A stretch of DNA of 64,000 nucleotides from Alitibacter langaaensis DSM 22999 (GCF_003096995.1 NZ_QENU01000009.1:1-64000); one strand, 5' to 3'. Shown: positions 53,383 to 63,168, numbered from the stretch's first letter. The notes: generated by a model from the sequence alone, not told the origin. Translations and numbers: made by a program.

Positions 53383-54141
53383 ATGATTCCAGTAGAAAGA
53401 CAAAAAACATTACTTGATTTAATTCGACAGCATGGCGTAATCAGTATTAATACATTAGTTGAAACATTGAATGTTTCCCATATGACTGTGCGCCGTGATA
53501 TTCAAAAGCTAGAAAGCGAAGGAAAAGTCATCTCTGTCTCTGGTGGAGTACAACTATTGGAGCGTCTTGTTACAGAACCGACTCATAATGATAAGTCACT
53601 GCTATCAACAGAAGAAAAAATTGTTATTGGAAAAAAAGCGAGCACTCTTATTCCAGAGCATTCAACGGTTTATTTGGATGCTGGAACAACAACATTAGAA
53701 ATTGCTAAAAATATTGTTAATCGTACAGATCTTCTTATTGTGACAAATGATTTTGCTATTGCGAACTATTTAATGGTACATAGCAAATCTGACATTATTC
53801 ACACTGGTGGGAAAATTAATAAAAGTAACTTTTCATCAACTGGTGAACTGACAGCACAATTTATCCGTCAACTTTCAATTGATATAGCTTTCATTTCTAC
53901 CTCATCTTGGAATCTAAAGGGGTTAACTACACCTGATGAACAAAAAATCTCTATAAAAAAAGCAGTATTACAAGCAAGTCAAAAAAACATTTTAGTGACT
54001 GATTCTACAAAATATGGGAAATTGGCGACTTACTATCTTTACGGTTTAGCTAATCTAGATATGATTATCTGTGATAATGCATTATTAGATAATGCAAAAG
54101 AAAGCATTAAAAATATGGATGTTGAGTTAGTCCTAGTCTAA
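53383..54141 (+). CDS. DeoR/GlpR-family repressor of the threonate operon
   Basis: A 252-residue regulator. The N-terminal helix-turn-helix reads MIPVERQKTLLDLIRQHGVISINTLVETLNVSHMTVRRDI. A DeoR-type effector domain follows, with the sugar-phosphate-isomerase-like fold and VYLDAGTTTLEIA as the typical phosphate loop, then TGGKINKSNFSSTG and ILVTDSTKYGK. It is divergent from ltnD, with 191 bases between, so it probably controls that operon, likely sensing a phosphorylated intermediate. No specific operator could be assigned. Confidence 0.9.
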   Translation: MIPVERQKTLLDLIRQHGVISINTLVETLNVSHMTVRRDIQKLESEGKVISVSGGVQLLERLVTEPTHNDKSLLSTEEKIVIGKKASTLIPEHSTVYLDAGTTTLEIAKNIVNRTDLLIVTNDFAIANYLMVHSKSDIIHTGGKINKSNFSSTGELTAQFIRQLSIDIAFISTSSWNLKGLTTPDEQKISIKKAVLQASQKNILVTDSTKYGKLATYYLYGLANLDMIICDNALLDNAKESIKNMDVELVLV

Positions 54142-54279
54142 AATGTCGTTGAGATTATCCATCGTTGGAAAGGAACTTAATTTTTGTTCTGAGTTCAAAT
54201 GAAATTCAGTGGTTATGGCTTAAGAAATGCTTAACCTTTATTTTTGTGCGTGAGTCTGCTTATTGACTTGGAAAGTTAA

Positions 54280-55467
54280 ATGATGAAAAAGAAAATTCTA
54301 GTGCTTGTACTGTTGGCTGTTCTTATCGCTGGCGGTGCATATTTTTTTATGTCTGATAATAAAAAAGGCCCCACTTTTTTAACTGAGGATGTACACCGAG
54401 GTGATGTGGAAAAAACGGTGATCGCCTCTGGTTCTATTGAAAGCTCAAACAAGGTAAATGTGGGGGCGCAAGTTTCAGGTAAAATTACCAAACTCTATGT
54501 AAAATTGGGGCAACAAGTGAAAAAAGGCGATATGATCGCGGACATTGACTCTACAACCCAATTGAACAGCTTAAACACCGCAAAAGCCGCGTTAACGAGT
54601 TATCAAGCACAACTAAAAGCGAAAGAAACCGCCTATAAAATAGCGCTCTCTAGCTATAATCGTCAGTCAAAATTATATAGTCAGCAATCCACTTCCTTAG
54701 ATAATTTAAATTCCGCCAAAAACACATTAGATGCGGCTAAATCTGAAATGGATATGCTACAAGAGTCCATTAAACAAGCCGAAATCCAAGTCGATACGGC
54801 GGAAACGAATGTGAGCTATACCAAAATTACTTCACCGATTGACGGCACGGTTATTTCAACGCCAATTTCTGAAGGACAAACGGTAAACTCGAATCAATCT
54901 ACACCGACAATTGTGACCGTAGCGAATTTACAGGAAATGCAGATCAAACCTGAAATTTCCGAAGGCGATATTACCAAGGTAAAAGCAGGGCAAGAAGTAG
55001 AGTTCACTATTCTTTCAGATAGCCAAACCAAATATCAAGCAATCATTGATAGTGTTGATCCTGCTACAACAACGGTGACCGATGCCAATTCAAGCACTTC
55101 AAGTTCAAGCAGTTCATCATCGTCGTCTTCCACAAGTGCGGTGTATTATTATGCCAATATGAAAGTGAAGAATCCCAACGGTGTATTGCGCATTGGGATG
55201 ACAACAGAAAATACAATTAAAATTGCTAGTGCTAAAAACGTATTAATTGTGTCAAACATGGCATTACAACAGCGTAACCAAAAATATTTCGTTCATATTT
55301 TAAACGATAAAAATCAACCAGAAGAGCGCGAAGTAGCAATCGGTGTGCAAGATGACTTCCAAACTGAAATCAAATCGGGTTTAAAAGAAGGTGAAAAAGT
55401 GATCGTGTCACAAGTTGCTGACGGCGAGAAAATTGGCACCTCACCACGTGGACCTCGTATGTTCTAA
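54280..55467 (+). CDS. macA: MacA-type periplasmic adaptor protein
   Basis: A 395-residue membrane-fusion protein that joins the MacB transporter to an outer-membrane channel. One N-terminal membrane anchor lies at residues 3-24. The lipoyl half motif begins SGSIESSNKVNVGAQVSGKI. A coiled-coil hairpin covers about 90-180, with LYSQQSTSLDNLNSAK at its tip. A beta-barrel and membrane-proximal domain finish the protein. Residues about 267-284 form a Ser-rich tract inside the beta-barrel region. An ATG at 54283 is an alternative start. macB follows 27 bases later, with one USS between. Confidence 0.9.
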   Translation: MMKKKILVLVLLAVLIAGGAYFFMSDNKKGPTFLTEDVHRGDVEKTVIASGSIESSNKVNVGAQVSGKITKLYVKLGQQVKKGDMIADIDSTTQLNSLNTAKAALTSYQAQLKAKETAYKIALSSYNRQSKLYSQQSTSLDNLNSAKNTLDAAKSEMDMLQESIKQAEIQVDTAETNVSYTKITSPIDGTVISTPISEGQTVNSNQSTPTIVTVANLQEMQIKPEISEGDITKVKAGQEVEFTILSDSQTKYQAIIDSVDPATTTVTDANSSTSSSSSSSSSSSTSAVYYYANMKVKNPNGVLRIGMTTENTIKIASAKNVLIVSNMALQQRNQKYFVHILNDKNQPEEREVAIGVQDDFQTEIKSGLKEGEKVIVSQVADGEKIGTSPRGPRMF

Positions 55468-55494
55468 CAGCCCTAAAAGTGCGGTGAAAATTTA

Positions 55495-57426
55495 ATGAAT
55501 ATTATTGAAATTAAAGACTTGAATCGTTATTTCGGTGAAGATGAAAATCGTGTTCACATTTTGAAAAATGTGAGTATTAGCATTGAAAAAGGCGACTTCG
55601 TAGCAATTATAGGGCAATCAGGTTCGGGAAAATCGACCTTGATGAATATTATTGGTTGTTTAGATACGGCAACCAGTGGTTCTTATAAAATTGATGGTAA
55701 AGAAACTGTGGAACTTTCCGCAGATCAATTATCGGATTTGCGTAGCCAAAAATTTGGATTTATTTTCCAACGCTACAATCTTCTCTCTGCCCTAACTGCC
55801 CAAGAAAACGTGGCATTGCCAGCAATTTATGCAGGGAAAACCCAGTCTGAACGCTTAGCCCGCGCGGAAGAATTATTAGAAAAACTCGGGCTTGATGGCA
55901 AAGAGCGAAACAAACCCAATCAACTTTCTGGTGGGCAACAGCAACGTGTTAGTATTGCTCGCGCCTTGATGAACGGCGGGGAAATTATTCTTGCTGACGA
56001 ACCTACGGGCGCACTGGATTCTGCTAGTGGGCAAAATGTATTACAAATTTTGCGTCAACTTCATGATGAAGGCCATACCATAATTATGGTTACCCATGAT
56101 CGTGAAATCGCCGCCAGCGCCAACCGCGTGATTGAAATTAAAGATGGAGAAATCATTGGGGATTCACAAAAAGAGCCCGTCAAAAGTGCGGTCAAAATCC
56201 CAATTATTTCTAAATCTCGTTTTGGTTTTAGCAAAGATCAGTTGCTGGAAGCATTTCGCATGTCTGTTAGTGCGATTATTGCCCATAAAATGCGTTCATT
56301 ATTAACGATGTTAGGGATTATTATTGGTATCACATCGGTGGTTTCAGTGGTTGCACTCGGCAATGGTTCGCAACAAAAAATCCTTTCTAATATTAAAGGT
56401 TTAGGCACAAATACGATGACCATTTTTAATGGTACAGGTTTTGGCGATCGTCGTGCTCAGCAAATGCAAAATCTCACGGTTAACGATGCTAACGCGCTAT
56501 TGAAACAAAGCTATATCCAAAGTGTTACCCCTAATAGTTCATCCAGTGGCACACTCATTTATGGCAACCAATCCTTTAGTTCCACAAACCTGAGAGGCAT
56601 TGGTGAACAATATTTTGATGTGGAAGGAATGAAATTAGTGATGGGGCGTTCTATCACTCAACAAGAAGTGGAAGATAATGCACAGGTGGCATTACTGGAT
56701 GAAAGTGCAAAAAAATCTATTTTCCCCGATGAAAACCCATTAGGAAAAATTGTGATGTTTGCGAAACGCCCTTTACGAATTATTGGTGTTGTGACAGATA
56801 GAAGTATGGGTTCTGCATCTAGTTCGCTCAATATTTACGCCCCTTATACAACGGTAATGAATAAAGTGACAGGGGGAAATAAAATTGGATCGATCACAGT
56901 CAAAATTGCAGATAATGTCAATACCACGGTGGCTGAAAAAAGCCTTACCGACTATTTAACCGTGCGCCATGGCAAAAAAGATTTCTTTGTAATGAACAGC
57001 GATACCATCAAGCAAACCATTGAAAGTACCACTGGCACAATGAAATTATTAATTTCATCTATCGCTTTTATTTCCTTGATTGTCGGCGGCATTGGGGTCA
57101 TGAATATTATGCTCGTGTCGGTTACCGAACGGACCAAAGAAATTGGCGTGCGTATGGCGATTGGCGCGCGCCGTAGCAATATTCTGCAACAATTTTTAAT
57201 TGAAGCGGTACTAATTTGTATGATTGGCGGAATATCTGGCATTCTGCTTTCATTGTTGATAGGCGGGCTGTTTAATTTATTTATGACAGATTTCACGATG
57301 TCATTTTCGACTTTCTCTATTGTCGCGGCGGTGTTGTTTTCAACGCTGATCGGCGTGGTATTTGGTTATATGCCAGCTAAAAAAGCCGCCCAGCTTGATC
57401 CAATTACAGCTTTAGCACGCGAATAA
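55495..57426 (+). CDS. macB: MacB-type ABC transporter, ATPase fused to membrane domain
   Basis: A 643-residue protein near E. coli MacB (648), a mechanotransmitting transporter for macrolides, enterotoxin or haem precursors. The ATPase is N-terminal: Walker A GQSGSGKST (40-48), signature LSGGQQQR (about 143-150) and Walker B ILADEPTGALD. Four membrane spans are seen: one at about 255-290, then three after a large periplasmic domain, with MLVSVTERTKEIGVRMAIGARR as the FtsX-like motif. The actual substrate is unknown. It is probably translated with macA. Confidence 0.93.
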   Translation: MNIIEIKDLNRYFGEDENRVHILKNVSISIEKGDFVAIIGQSGSGKSTLMNIIGCLDTATSGSYKIDGKETVELSADQLSDLRSQKFGFIFQRYNLLSALTAQENVALPAIYAGKTQSERLARAEELLEKLGLDGKERNKPNQLSGGQQQRVSIARALMNGGEIILADEPTGALDSASGQNVLQILRQLHDEGHTIIMVTHDREIAASANRVIEIKDGEIIGDSQKEPVKSAVKIPIISKSRFGFSKDQLLEAFRMSVSAIIAHKMRSLLTMLGIIIGITSVVSVVALGNGSQQKILSNIKGLGTNTMTIFNGTGFGDRRAQQMQNLTVNDANALLKQSYIQSVTPNSSSSGTLIYGNQSFSSTNLRGIGEQYFDVEGMKLVMGRSITQQEVEDNAQVALLDESAKKSIFPDENPLGKIVMFAKRPLRIIGVVTDRSMGSASSSLNIYAPYTTVMNKVTGGNKIGSITVKIADNVNTTVAEKSLTDYLTVRHGKKDFFVMNSDTIKQTIESTTGTMKLLISSIAFISLIVGGIGVMNIMLVSVTERTKEIGVRMAIGARRSNILQQFLIEAVLICMIGGISGILLSLLIGGLFNLFMTDFTMSFSTFSIVAAVLFSTLIGVVFGYMPAKKAAQLDPITALARE

Positions 57427-57484
57427 CGCGAATTAGCTGAATAAATACCGCTATTGCTGTTTGTGAAAGATAAACAGCATCTAG

Positions 57485-57542
57485 TAGAATTATTTTATTT
57501 TTCTGCTACAATACGCAGCAAAATGAATGAACGAACGTTCAT
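57485..57542 (+). promoter_or_regulatory. Possible promoter and TetR-type operator before the efflux lipoprotein gene
   Basis: TAGAAT (57485-57490), 16 bases and TACAAT (57507-57512) form a weak promoter. Just downstream ATGAAC-GAAC-GTTCAT (57527-57542) is a short palindrome like TetR/AcrR-family sites. An operator immediately after the start point could block transcription. Confidence 0.45.
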
Positions 57543-57551
57543 CAATGATAT

Positions 57552-57591
57552 TAAAGTGCGGTGAAAATTTTAAAATTTTTGACCGCACTTC
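57552..57591 (+). terminator. Inverted uptake-sequence pair between macB and the efflux lipoprotein gene
   Basis: TAAAGTGCGGTGAAAATTTT and AAAATTTTTGACCGCACTT form a strong stem, but the sequence after it (CTCTCG) lacks a T run. It may terminate macAB mRNA only partly. It also lies in the 5' leader of any transcript from the promoter at 57485-57512. Confidence 0.6.
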
Positions 57592-57613
57592 TCTCGTTTA
57601 AAAGGAAACTTTC

Positions 57614-58987
57614 ATGTTAAAACTGAACAAGATCGCAATGAGCATCGTGCTTTCAACCGCATTAGCAAGTTGTGCAAATATTAGCGATAGCTATCAAGCA
57701 AGCCAAGCTGATTATAAACAATATGAAGAAATCACAAACCAATATAATGTTAAGGAAAATTGGTGGGCTTTATATAATGATGCGCAATTAAATCGTGTTG
57801 TAGAACAAGCATTGCTCAACAACAAAGATTTGGCGAAAGCCGCCATTTCGGTGAATTCCGCGCTCTATCAAGCTAATTTACTTGGTGCAGATTTAGTACC
57901 AACGTTCAGTGGCTCTACTTCATCATCAGCGAGCCGTCCAATAGATACCCACGCCAATTCGACTATCAGCCATGGCGGTTCATTAACAGTAAGCTACACC
58001 CTTGATTTATGGCGCCGTTTAGCGGATGCAGCAAATGCCGGCGAATGGAATTACAAAGCAACACAACAAGATTTAGAAGCCACTCGCCTATCATTAATCA
58101 ACTCTGTTGTAGTCACTTATTATCAAATCGCCTATTTAAACGATGCGATCGCGGCAACAAACGATACCATCAGCTATTACGAGCGCATTAATGGCATTAT
58201 GCGAAATCGTTTAAATGCGGGCGTTGAAGATCGTGCAAGCACAGACCAAGCCACACAGGCGGTATTAACTGCACGTAACAATTTGATTAGCTATCAAACT
58301 GCACGTAAAACTGCAGAGCAAACCTTGCGCAACTTACTAAACCTTAAACCAAGCGAACCATTAAATATCGCTTTCCCACACATTTTGAATGTGAAAACAA
58401 CGGGGGTAAATCTCAATGTTCCCGTTGCAACCATTGCAAACCGTCCAGATGTGCGAGGCAATTTATTCCGTTTAAGTAGCGCGTTTAAAGATGCTAAAGC
58501 CATGCAAAAAGCCTGGTTCCCTACAATTTCTCTCGGTGGTTCATTGTCTTCAAGTGGTAACAAAGTCAGCAATGCATTTGACAACCCAATGGCAATGGGA
58601 ACGCTCGGAATTAGCTTGCCATTCTTAGATTGGAACCATGTAAAATGGAATGTGAAAATTTCTGAAGCGGCTTATGAAAATGCACGCGTTAATTATGAAC
58701 AAGGCATTACCACTGCATTAAATGAAGTGGATACCAATTATTTTGCCTACACTCAATCTGTGCAAAACTATGATAATTTGAAGAAAAAATACGATTACGA
58801 TAAACGAATCACTCAATATTATCAAAACCGCTACGAAGCAGGCGTATCTGAATTGCGAGAATGGTTAAATGCGGCGAATACAGAAAAAAGCTCTCAGGTT
58901 TCTATTCTGAATGCGAAATATAGCGTTATTCAAAACGAAAACGCCATTTATAGCTCTATGGGTGGATATTACTCGCCTAAACGTTAA
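57614..58987 (+). CDS. Outer-membrane efflux lipoprotein, TolC/NodT family
   Basis: A 457-residue outer-membrane channel subunit. The signal peptide ends at the lipobox LASC with Cys20. The two outer-membrane efflux repeats cover about residues 55-250 and 265-450. NWWALYNDAQLNRVVEQAL and ANRPDVRGNLFRLSSAFKDAKAMQKAWFPTISL are the usual NodT landmarks. It should work with the MacAB pair just upstream, since this pump needs an outer-membrane exit duct. The gene is preceded by AAAAGGAAAC and followed by an inverted repeat at 58998-59030. Confidence 0.92.
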   Translation: MLKLNKIAMSIVLSTALASCANISDSYQASQADYKQYEEITNQYNVKENWWALYNDAQLNRVVEQALLNNKDLAKAAISVNSALYQANLLGADLVPTFSGSTSSSASRPIDTHANSTISHGGSLTVSYTLDLWRRLADAANAGEWNYKATQQDLEATRLSLINSVVVTYYQIAYLNDAIAATNDTISYYERINGIMRNRLNAGVEDRASTDQATQAVLTARNNLISYQTARKTAEQTLRNLLNLKPSEPLNIAFPHILNVKTTGVNLNVPVATIANRPDVRGNLFRLSSAFKDAKAMQKAWFPTISLGGSLSSSGNKVSNAFDNPMAMGTLGISLPFLDWNHVKWNVKISEAAYENARVNYEQGITTALNEVDTNYFAYTQSVQNYDNLKKKYDYDKRITQYYQNRYEAGVSELREWLNAANTEKSSQVSILNAKYSVIQNENAIYSSMGGYYSPKR

Positions 58988-58997
58988 TTCTCGCTCA

Positions 58998-59030
58998 ACA
59001 GCGGTGAAATTTGCATAATTTTCACCGCAC
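58998..59030 (+). terminator. Degraded inverted uptake-sequence pair after the efflux gene
   Basis: CAGCGGTGAAAT and ATTTTCACCGCAC pair. The left arm reads CAGCGGT, so the USS core is lost there, while the right arm ACCGCACTT is intact. Confidence 0.55.
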
Positions 59031-59054
59031 TTTAGAATATTAAAGAAAATAAAA

Positions 59055-59078
59055 AGGCAACCAGATGTGTTGCCTTTA
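59055..59078 (-). terminator. Rho-independent terminator of cspD
   Basis: AAAGGCAAC and GTTGCCTTT form a 9-bp stem, with A and T runs on both sides, so it may serve the convergent efflux gene too. Confidence 0.8.
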
Positions 59079-59127
59079 TTTTATTAAAATCTTATTTCAT
59101 CAATTTGGAAATAATGAGTGCGCACTC

Positions 59128-59337
59128 TTATTCCAAAATAGGAATGATTTTAGTCGCATGCGAACCCTTATCGCCATGCACCACTTCAAAATTGACTTTT
59201 TGCCCTGCTTTTAATGAACGATAACCATCCATTTCAATCACTGAAAAATGGGCGAAAATATCTTCTTCGCTGCCTTCAGCATTAATAAACCCAAACCCTT
59301 TTGCATTATTAAACCATTTTACTACGCCTACTTCCAT
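59128..59337 (-). CDS. cspD: Cold-shock-like protein CspD
   Basis: A 69-residue single OB-fold protein. It reads MEVGVVKWFNNAKGFGFINAEGSEEDIFAHFSVIEMDGYRSLKAGQKVNFEV, with RNP1 KGFGFI and the acidic EGSEEDIFAHFS loop that marks CspD (E. coli CspD 74 residues). CspD inhibits replication in stationary or stressed E. coli cells. The start at 59337 follows GGGGAAGAG. The frame to 59367 adds ten residues without support. Confidence 0.9.
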   Translation of the reverse strand: MEVGVVKWFNNAKGFGFINAEGSEEDIFAHFSVIEMDGYRSLKAGQKVNFEVVHGDKGSHATKIIPILE

Positions 59338-59616
59338 TCTCTTCCCCTTTCGGCTACTTAACAACACAATAAGACCGACGCCTTATTCCCTATAACGTTA
59401 TAAATAATCAAGGATTTTAAGCATTTTGGCAACGAGAAAAAGCGAAAACTGTTAGCCAGATCACAAAAATTTTTTTATAAAAAAGTGAGTTTTAAAATTT
59501 CATTAAAACCCACCGCACTTTTGTGATATTAATTAAGAACTGTATTAGATTATCAGCTTTATGCAACGGTTAGATAATCCGCAAATTTCTCTAAGAAAAT
59601 GAATGTTACATATAAG

Positions 59617-60327
59617 TTATGAATTAAGTAACGCTTTAATATGAGTCACTAGGCTTTCCATTTTGGCATAAGAATTAATACCACCTGCGCCCCCAAAGAA
59701 TGGCACGACACAAATCAAAGTGTTCTTAAATTTCGAATGATAGAATTTAAATTTTTCTGTTACTTGGGTTTCATACTCTGTGTTCCCAGTGAAAAACTGC
59801 ATAAAATTATTCACTTCCCCAATGCCTGTGCAAACAATCACTTTTGGTTGAAATTTTTGTACTGCATTTCTAAAAAATTCGCCCCGATGCGTTACGCACC
59901 ATTGTCTGTATTCATTGAAAGAATTTAAGCCTGTTAATGTTTGTAAGGTTTCATTCCAATCAACGTTATTCCGATTAGGAAATCCGATTGGAAACATATT
60001 CATTTTAAAACCAATTCCATTTTCTAACTGACTATGTAAGATATTATAACGTTTAACAAAAACACCGCCATTTTCACCGTTATTCCATTCTAAGTTGTGA
60101 AAATACCATAAGAACCAGCAAATTTTTCGGTTATATTGTGCTAGCCAAGCGCCGTCAAAATCTTCGTGTGACCAAGAATAAATTTCGTTCTCTTGGATGG
60201 GCTTGTCCAGTTCATTTCTCTGTTCTCCGCCCCACTCTAAACCACAAAACCAAACATCAGATTTAGGATTTCCACCATCACAGCCTGCAAAAGATAGTGC
60301 TGAGTTTTTAAATTGTTCTGTTACCAT
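59617..60327 (-). CDS. Unrecognised 236-residue protein, possibly uracil-DNA-glycosylase-like fold
   Basis: I do not recognise a named family. Three blocks stand out: GGNPKSDVWFCGLEWGG (residues 18-34), PKVIVCTGIGEVNNF (161-175) and LICVVPFFGGAGGINSY (204-220). Their order resembles uracil-DNA-glycosylase-like proteins, which have an early GDPxADVWFVG-type loop, a mid PKVIVxLG strand and a late VVPxxHPS strand, but the late His is missing here. No membrane segment; Trp- and Asn-rich; no uptake sequence inside. The start at 60327 follows AAGGAAAAATGAA; the frame to 60390 adds hydrophobic residues with no ribosome site. It lies alone between cspD and topA, beside a probable IS-end remnant, and looks like an accessory gene. 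Confidence 0.7.
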   Translation of the reverse strand: MVTEQFKNSALSFAGCDGGNPKSDVWFCGLEWGGEQRNELDKPIQENEIYSWSHEDFDGAWLAQYNRKICWFLWYFHNLEWNNGENGGVFVKRYNILHSQLENGIGFKMNMFPIGFPNRNNVDWNETLQTLTGLNSFNEYRQWCVTHRGEFFRNAVQKFQPKVIVCTGIGEVNNFMQFFTGNTEYETQVTEKFKFYHSKFKNTLICVVPFFGGAGGINSYAKMESLVTHIKALLNS

Positions 60328-60419
60328 TTCATTTTTCCTTTTTAGAATTAGAGCAAGTAGAATCGCATATATTAGAAATTCACATAACAAAAATTCTTAT
60401 GATTTTGGCTTGGAATTTA

Positions 60420-60440
60420 GGGCTAATCTAATTCAGCCCT
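60420..60440. repeat. Second copy of the IS-end-like sequence
   Basis: GGGCTAATCTA, two bases, then TCAGCCCT repeats the sequence at 76-96. The upstream bases also align (AATTTAG shared, and TTGG/ATGG before it). The 17-base string AATTTAGGGCTAATCTA is identical in both. No transposase frame survives here, so this looks like a remnant right end. Confidence 0.5.
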
Positions 60441-60444
60441 TTAA

Positions 60445-63045
60445 TTAATTCGCCACCCAAGCGCCATCAATATAATGCATAATCCATTTGGTTTGTTTGC
60501 CATTTTTCTCGGATGTCACATATTGACGTTTTTCTTTACGGCTGAAACGTATAATAGCGTCATTTCCTTCAGGATCATGAGTTGGCGCATCGGCTAAATA
60601 CTGGAATTTCTCTGGTAAACGATCTCGATATTTCGCCAATTCCGCCACTTTCGCCGCACGGCTTTCTCTCACTTTCGGGAAGTTATGGGCAGACATAAAT
60701 ACTCCCACGGCACTATCGCGTAACACAAAATACGCATCCGCTTTTTCGCATTTTAATTCTGGGAAAGCAATAGGATCTTCTTTTGGCGGCGCCACTTCTC
60801 CATTTTTGAGAATTTTACGCGTGTTATCGCACTGAGTGCAGGCCATGTATTTACCAAAACGCCCTAATTTTAAATGCATATCCGCGCCGCATTTATCGCA
60901 CTCGACCACTGGGCCATCGTAACCTTTAATTTTGAACGAACCTTCTTCCACGATATAACCATTACAATTTGGGTTATTCCCACAAATATGTAATTTACGA
61001 TGGGCATCGATGACATAGCTGTCCATTGCAGATTCACAAATTGGGCAGCGTTTGCGCGCCATAAGTGCTTTGGTTTCTGTTTCGCTGTCTAATACATTGA
61101 GTAATTCTGCTTCAGGAATTAAATTCATCGTTGTTTTGCAACGTTCTTTAGGTGGCAATGCATAGCCTGTGCAACCTAAAAATACCCCTGTACTCGCCGT
61201 GCGAATTGCCATTTTACGCGCACAAGTTGGGCAAGTAATATCGGTTGGTACAAGGCTATTTGGCTTCATTCCCCCTTCGATTTCATCAAGCTCCGCTTTG
61301 CTTAATTGGCTAGAGAAATCTTTGAAGAACTGGTTTAATTCCATTTTCCAGTTTTTTGAACCATTGGCGATTTTATCCAACGTATCTTCCATATTGGCAG
61401 TAAAATCATAGCTCATTAAAGCGCCAAAGGATTGAGCGAGACGATCGGTAACAATTTCTCCCATTTTTTCGGCATAAAAACGGCGATTTTCTGTGCGTAC
61501 ATAACCGCGTTCCTGAATGGTCGAAATGATCGCCGCATAAGTAGAAGGGCGACCAATACCACGTTTTTCTAGCTCTTTCACCAACGCTGCTTCCGTATAG
61601 CGCGCAGGTGGCTTAGTAAAATGCTGACTTGGCAACACTTCTTTTAAGGCTAAAGTATGATTTAACGCAACCGATGGTAACTCTTGATCTTCCGTCGATT
61701 TACTACTTTGTGGCAAAACTTTTGTCCAACCATCAAAACGTAAAATGCGCCCTTTGGCTTTTAATTCATAATCGCCCGCAGTCACCGTTAATGTTGTGCT
61801 GTCATACTGTGCAGCAGGCATTTGGCAAGCAACAAACTGACGCCAAATAAGATCGTATAAACGCACCGCATCTTTTTCCATACCTGCTAAATCATCCATT
61901 GATACATTGACATCAGATGGACGAATCGCTTCGTGGGCTTCTTGCGCATTTTCTTTACTGGAATAAAAATTAGGTTTGGCTGGCAAATAATTCTCACCAA
62001 AATGGTTATCAATATATGCGCGCGCCATCGTTAATGCGTCTTGGCTTAAATTGGTGCTATCCGTACGCATATAAGTGATATAACCCGCTTCATACAAGCG
62101 CTGCGCCAGCATCATGGTTTTCTTCACACTAAAGCCTAAACGTGTGCTCGCGGCTTGCTGTAATGTTGAGGTAATAAATGGCGGACGAGCTTTTGAACTG
62201 GTTGGCTTGGTTTCTAAATCCGACACCACATAATCAGATTTTTCAAGATATTCCACCGCACTTTTAGCTTGTTGTTCATTTTTCGGATCAAATTTTTTGC
62301 CCTTAAGTGCGGTCACATCTAAACGAATTTTTTCTTTATTAGCAGTAACGGTATCAATGGCGACTTGCCAATATTCTTCGGGTAAAAAAGCTTTGATTTC
62401 ACGTTCACGCTCTACTAACAGTTTCACCGCAACAGATTGCACACGTCCTGCCGATAAACCACGCGCGACCTTTTTCCATAGCAACGGCGAAACCATAAAA
62501 CCGACCACACGATCTAGAAAGCGGCGTGTTTGCTGTGCATTCACACGATCAAGGTTAAGCTGTTCTGGTTTTTCAAAGGCTTGTTTAATCGCATTTTTCG
62601 TGATCTCATTAAATACAACACGACTAAAGCGGCTATCATCGCCGCCTATCACTTCGCGCAAATGCCAAGCAATCGCTTCCCCTTCTCTATCCAAATCGGT
62701 TGCAAGATAAATATGATCCGCTTTTTTAGCCAAAGATTTCAGCTCTGAAACCACTTTTTCTTTGCCGGGCAAAATCTGATAATTGGCTTTCCAATCGTGA
62801 TAAGGATCAATGCCCATGCGTTTCACGAGTGCAGCTTGTTCTTTTTCCGCTTTAATTTTTGCTTTCTCGTCAGCACTTAGCCCTTTGGTTGAAATAGGTT
62901 TAGCTTTTTCGCCTGTTGATGACCCCGCTGTAGGCAAATCGCGAATGTGCCCTACACTAGATTTCACTACATAATTGCTACCAAGATATTTATTAATGGT
63001 TTTCGCTTTTGCTGGCGACTCCACAATAACCAAGGATTTGCTCAT
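60445..63045 (-). CDS. topA: DNA topoisomerase I
   Basis: An 866-residue type IA topoisomerase (E. coli 865) that relaxes negative supercoils. The Toprim domain is N-terminal ([19 protein letters not shown], with [13 protein letters not shown] near 112-124). The active-site Tyr is in YITYMRTDS around residue 326. Three C-terminal zinc ribbons follow: CPTC...GCTGY, CPIC...CGNNPNC and CDKC...CTQC. A last basic domain ends the protein. One USS lies inside near 62312. It is convergent with nothing; the unrecognised gene lies downstream on the same strand. Confidence 0.97.
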   Translation of the reverse strand: MSKSLVIVESPAKAKTINKYLGSNYVVKSSVGHIRDLPTAGSSTGEKAKPISTKGLSADEKAKIKAEKEQAALVKRMGIDPYHDWKANYQILPGKEKVVSELKSLAKKADHIYLATDLDREGEAIAWHLREVIGGDDSRFSRVVFNEITKNAIKQAFEKPEQLNLDRVNAQQTRRFLDRVVGFMVSPLLWKKVARGLSAGRVQSVAVKLLVEREREIKAFLPEEYWQVAIDTVTANKEKIRLDVTALKGKKFDPKNEQQAKSAVEYLEKSDYVVSDLETKPTSSKARPPFITSTLQQAASTRLGFSVKKTMMLAQRLYEAGYITYMRTDSTNLSQDALTMARAYIDNHFGENYLPAKPNFYSSKENAQEAHEAIRPSDVNVSMDDLAGMEKDAVRLYDLIWRQFVACQMPAAQYDSTTLTVTAGDYELKAKGRILRFDGWTKVLPQSSKSTEDQELPSVALNHTLALKEVLPSQHFTKPPARYTEAALVKELEKRGIGRPSTYAAIISTIQERGYVRTENRRFYAEKMGEIVTDRLAQSFGALMSYDFTANMEDTLDKIANGSKNWKMELNQFFKDFSSQLSKAELDEIEGGMKPNSLVPTDITCPTCARKMAIRTASTGVFLGCTGYALPPKERCKTTMNLIPEAELLNVLDSETETKALMARKRCPICESAMDSYVIDAHRKLHICGNNPNCNGYIVEEGSFKIKGYDGPVVECDKCGADMHLKLGRFGKYMACTQCDNTRKILKNGEVAPPKEDPIAFPELKCEKADAYFVLRDSAVGVFMSAHNFPKVRESRAAKVAELAKYRDRLPEKFQYLADAPTHDPEGNDAIIRFSRKEKRQYVTSEKNGKQTKWIMHYIDGAWVAN

Positions 63046-63168
63046 AAAATTTCCTAAAATTGTCTTAAATTCTGAATGTCTTTTTTATATTGCCGAATAA
63101 GTCTTTGTTCAGCAAGTCTTTTTTCTTTATCTATTATTAACTGGATAATAACCACGCTATTTTAAGCG

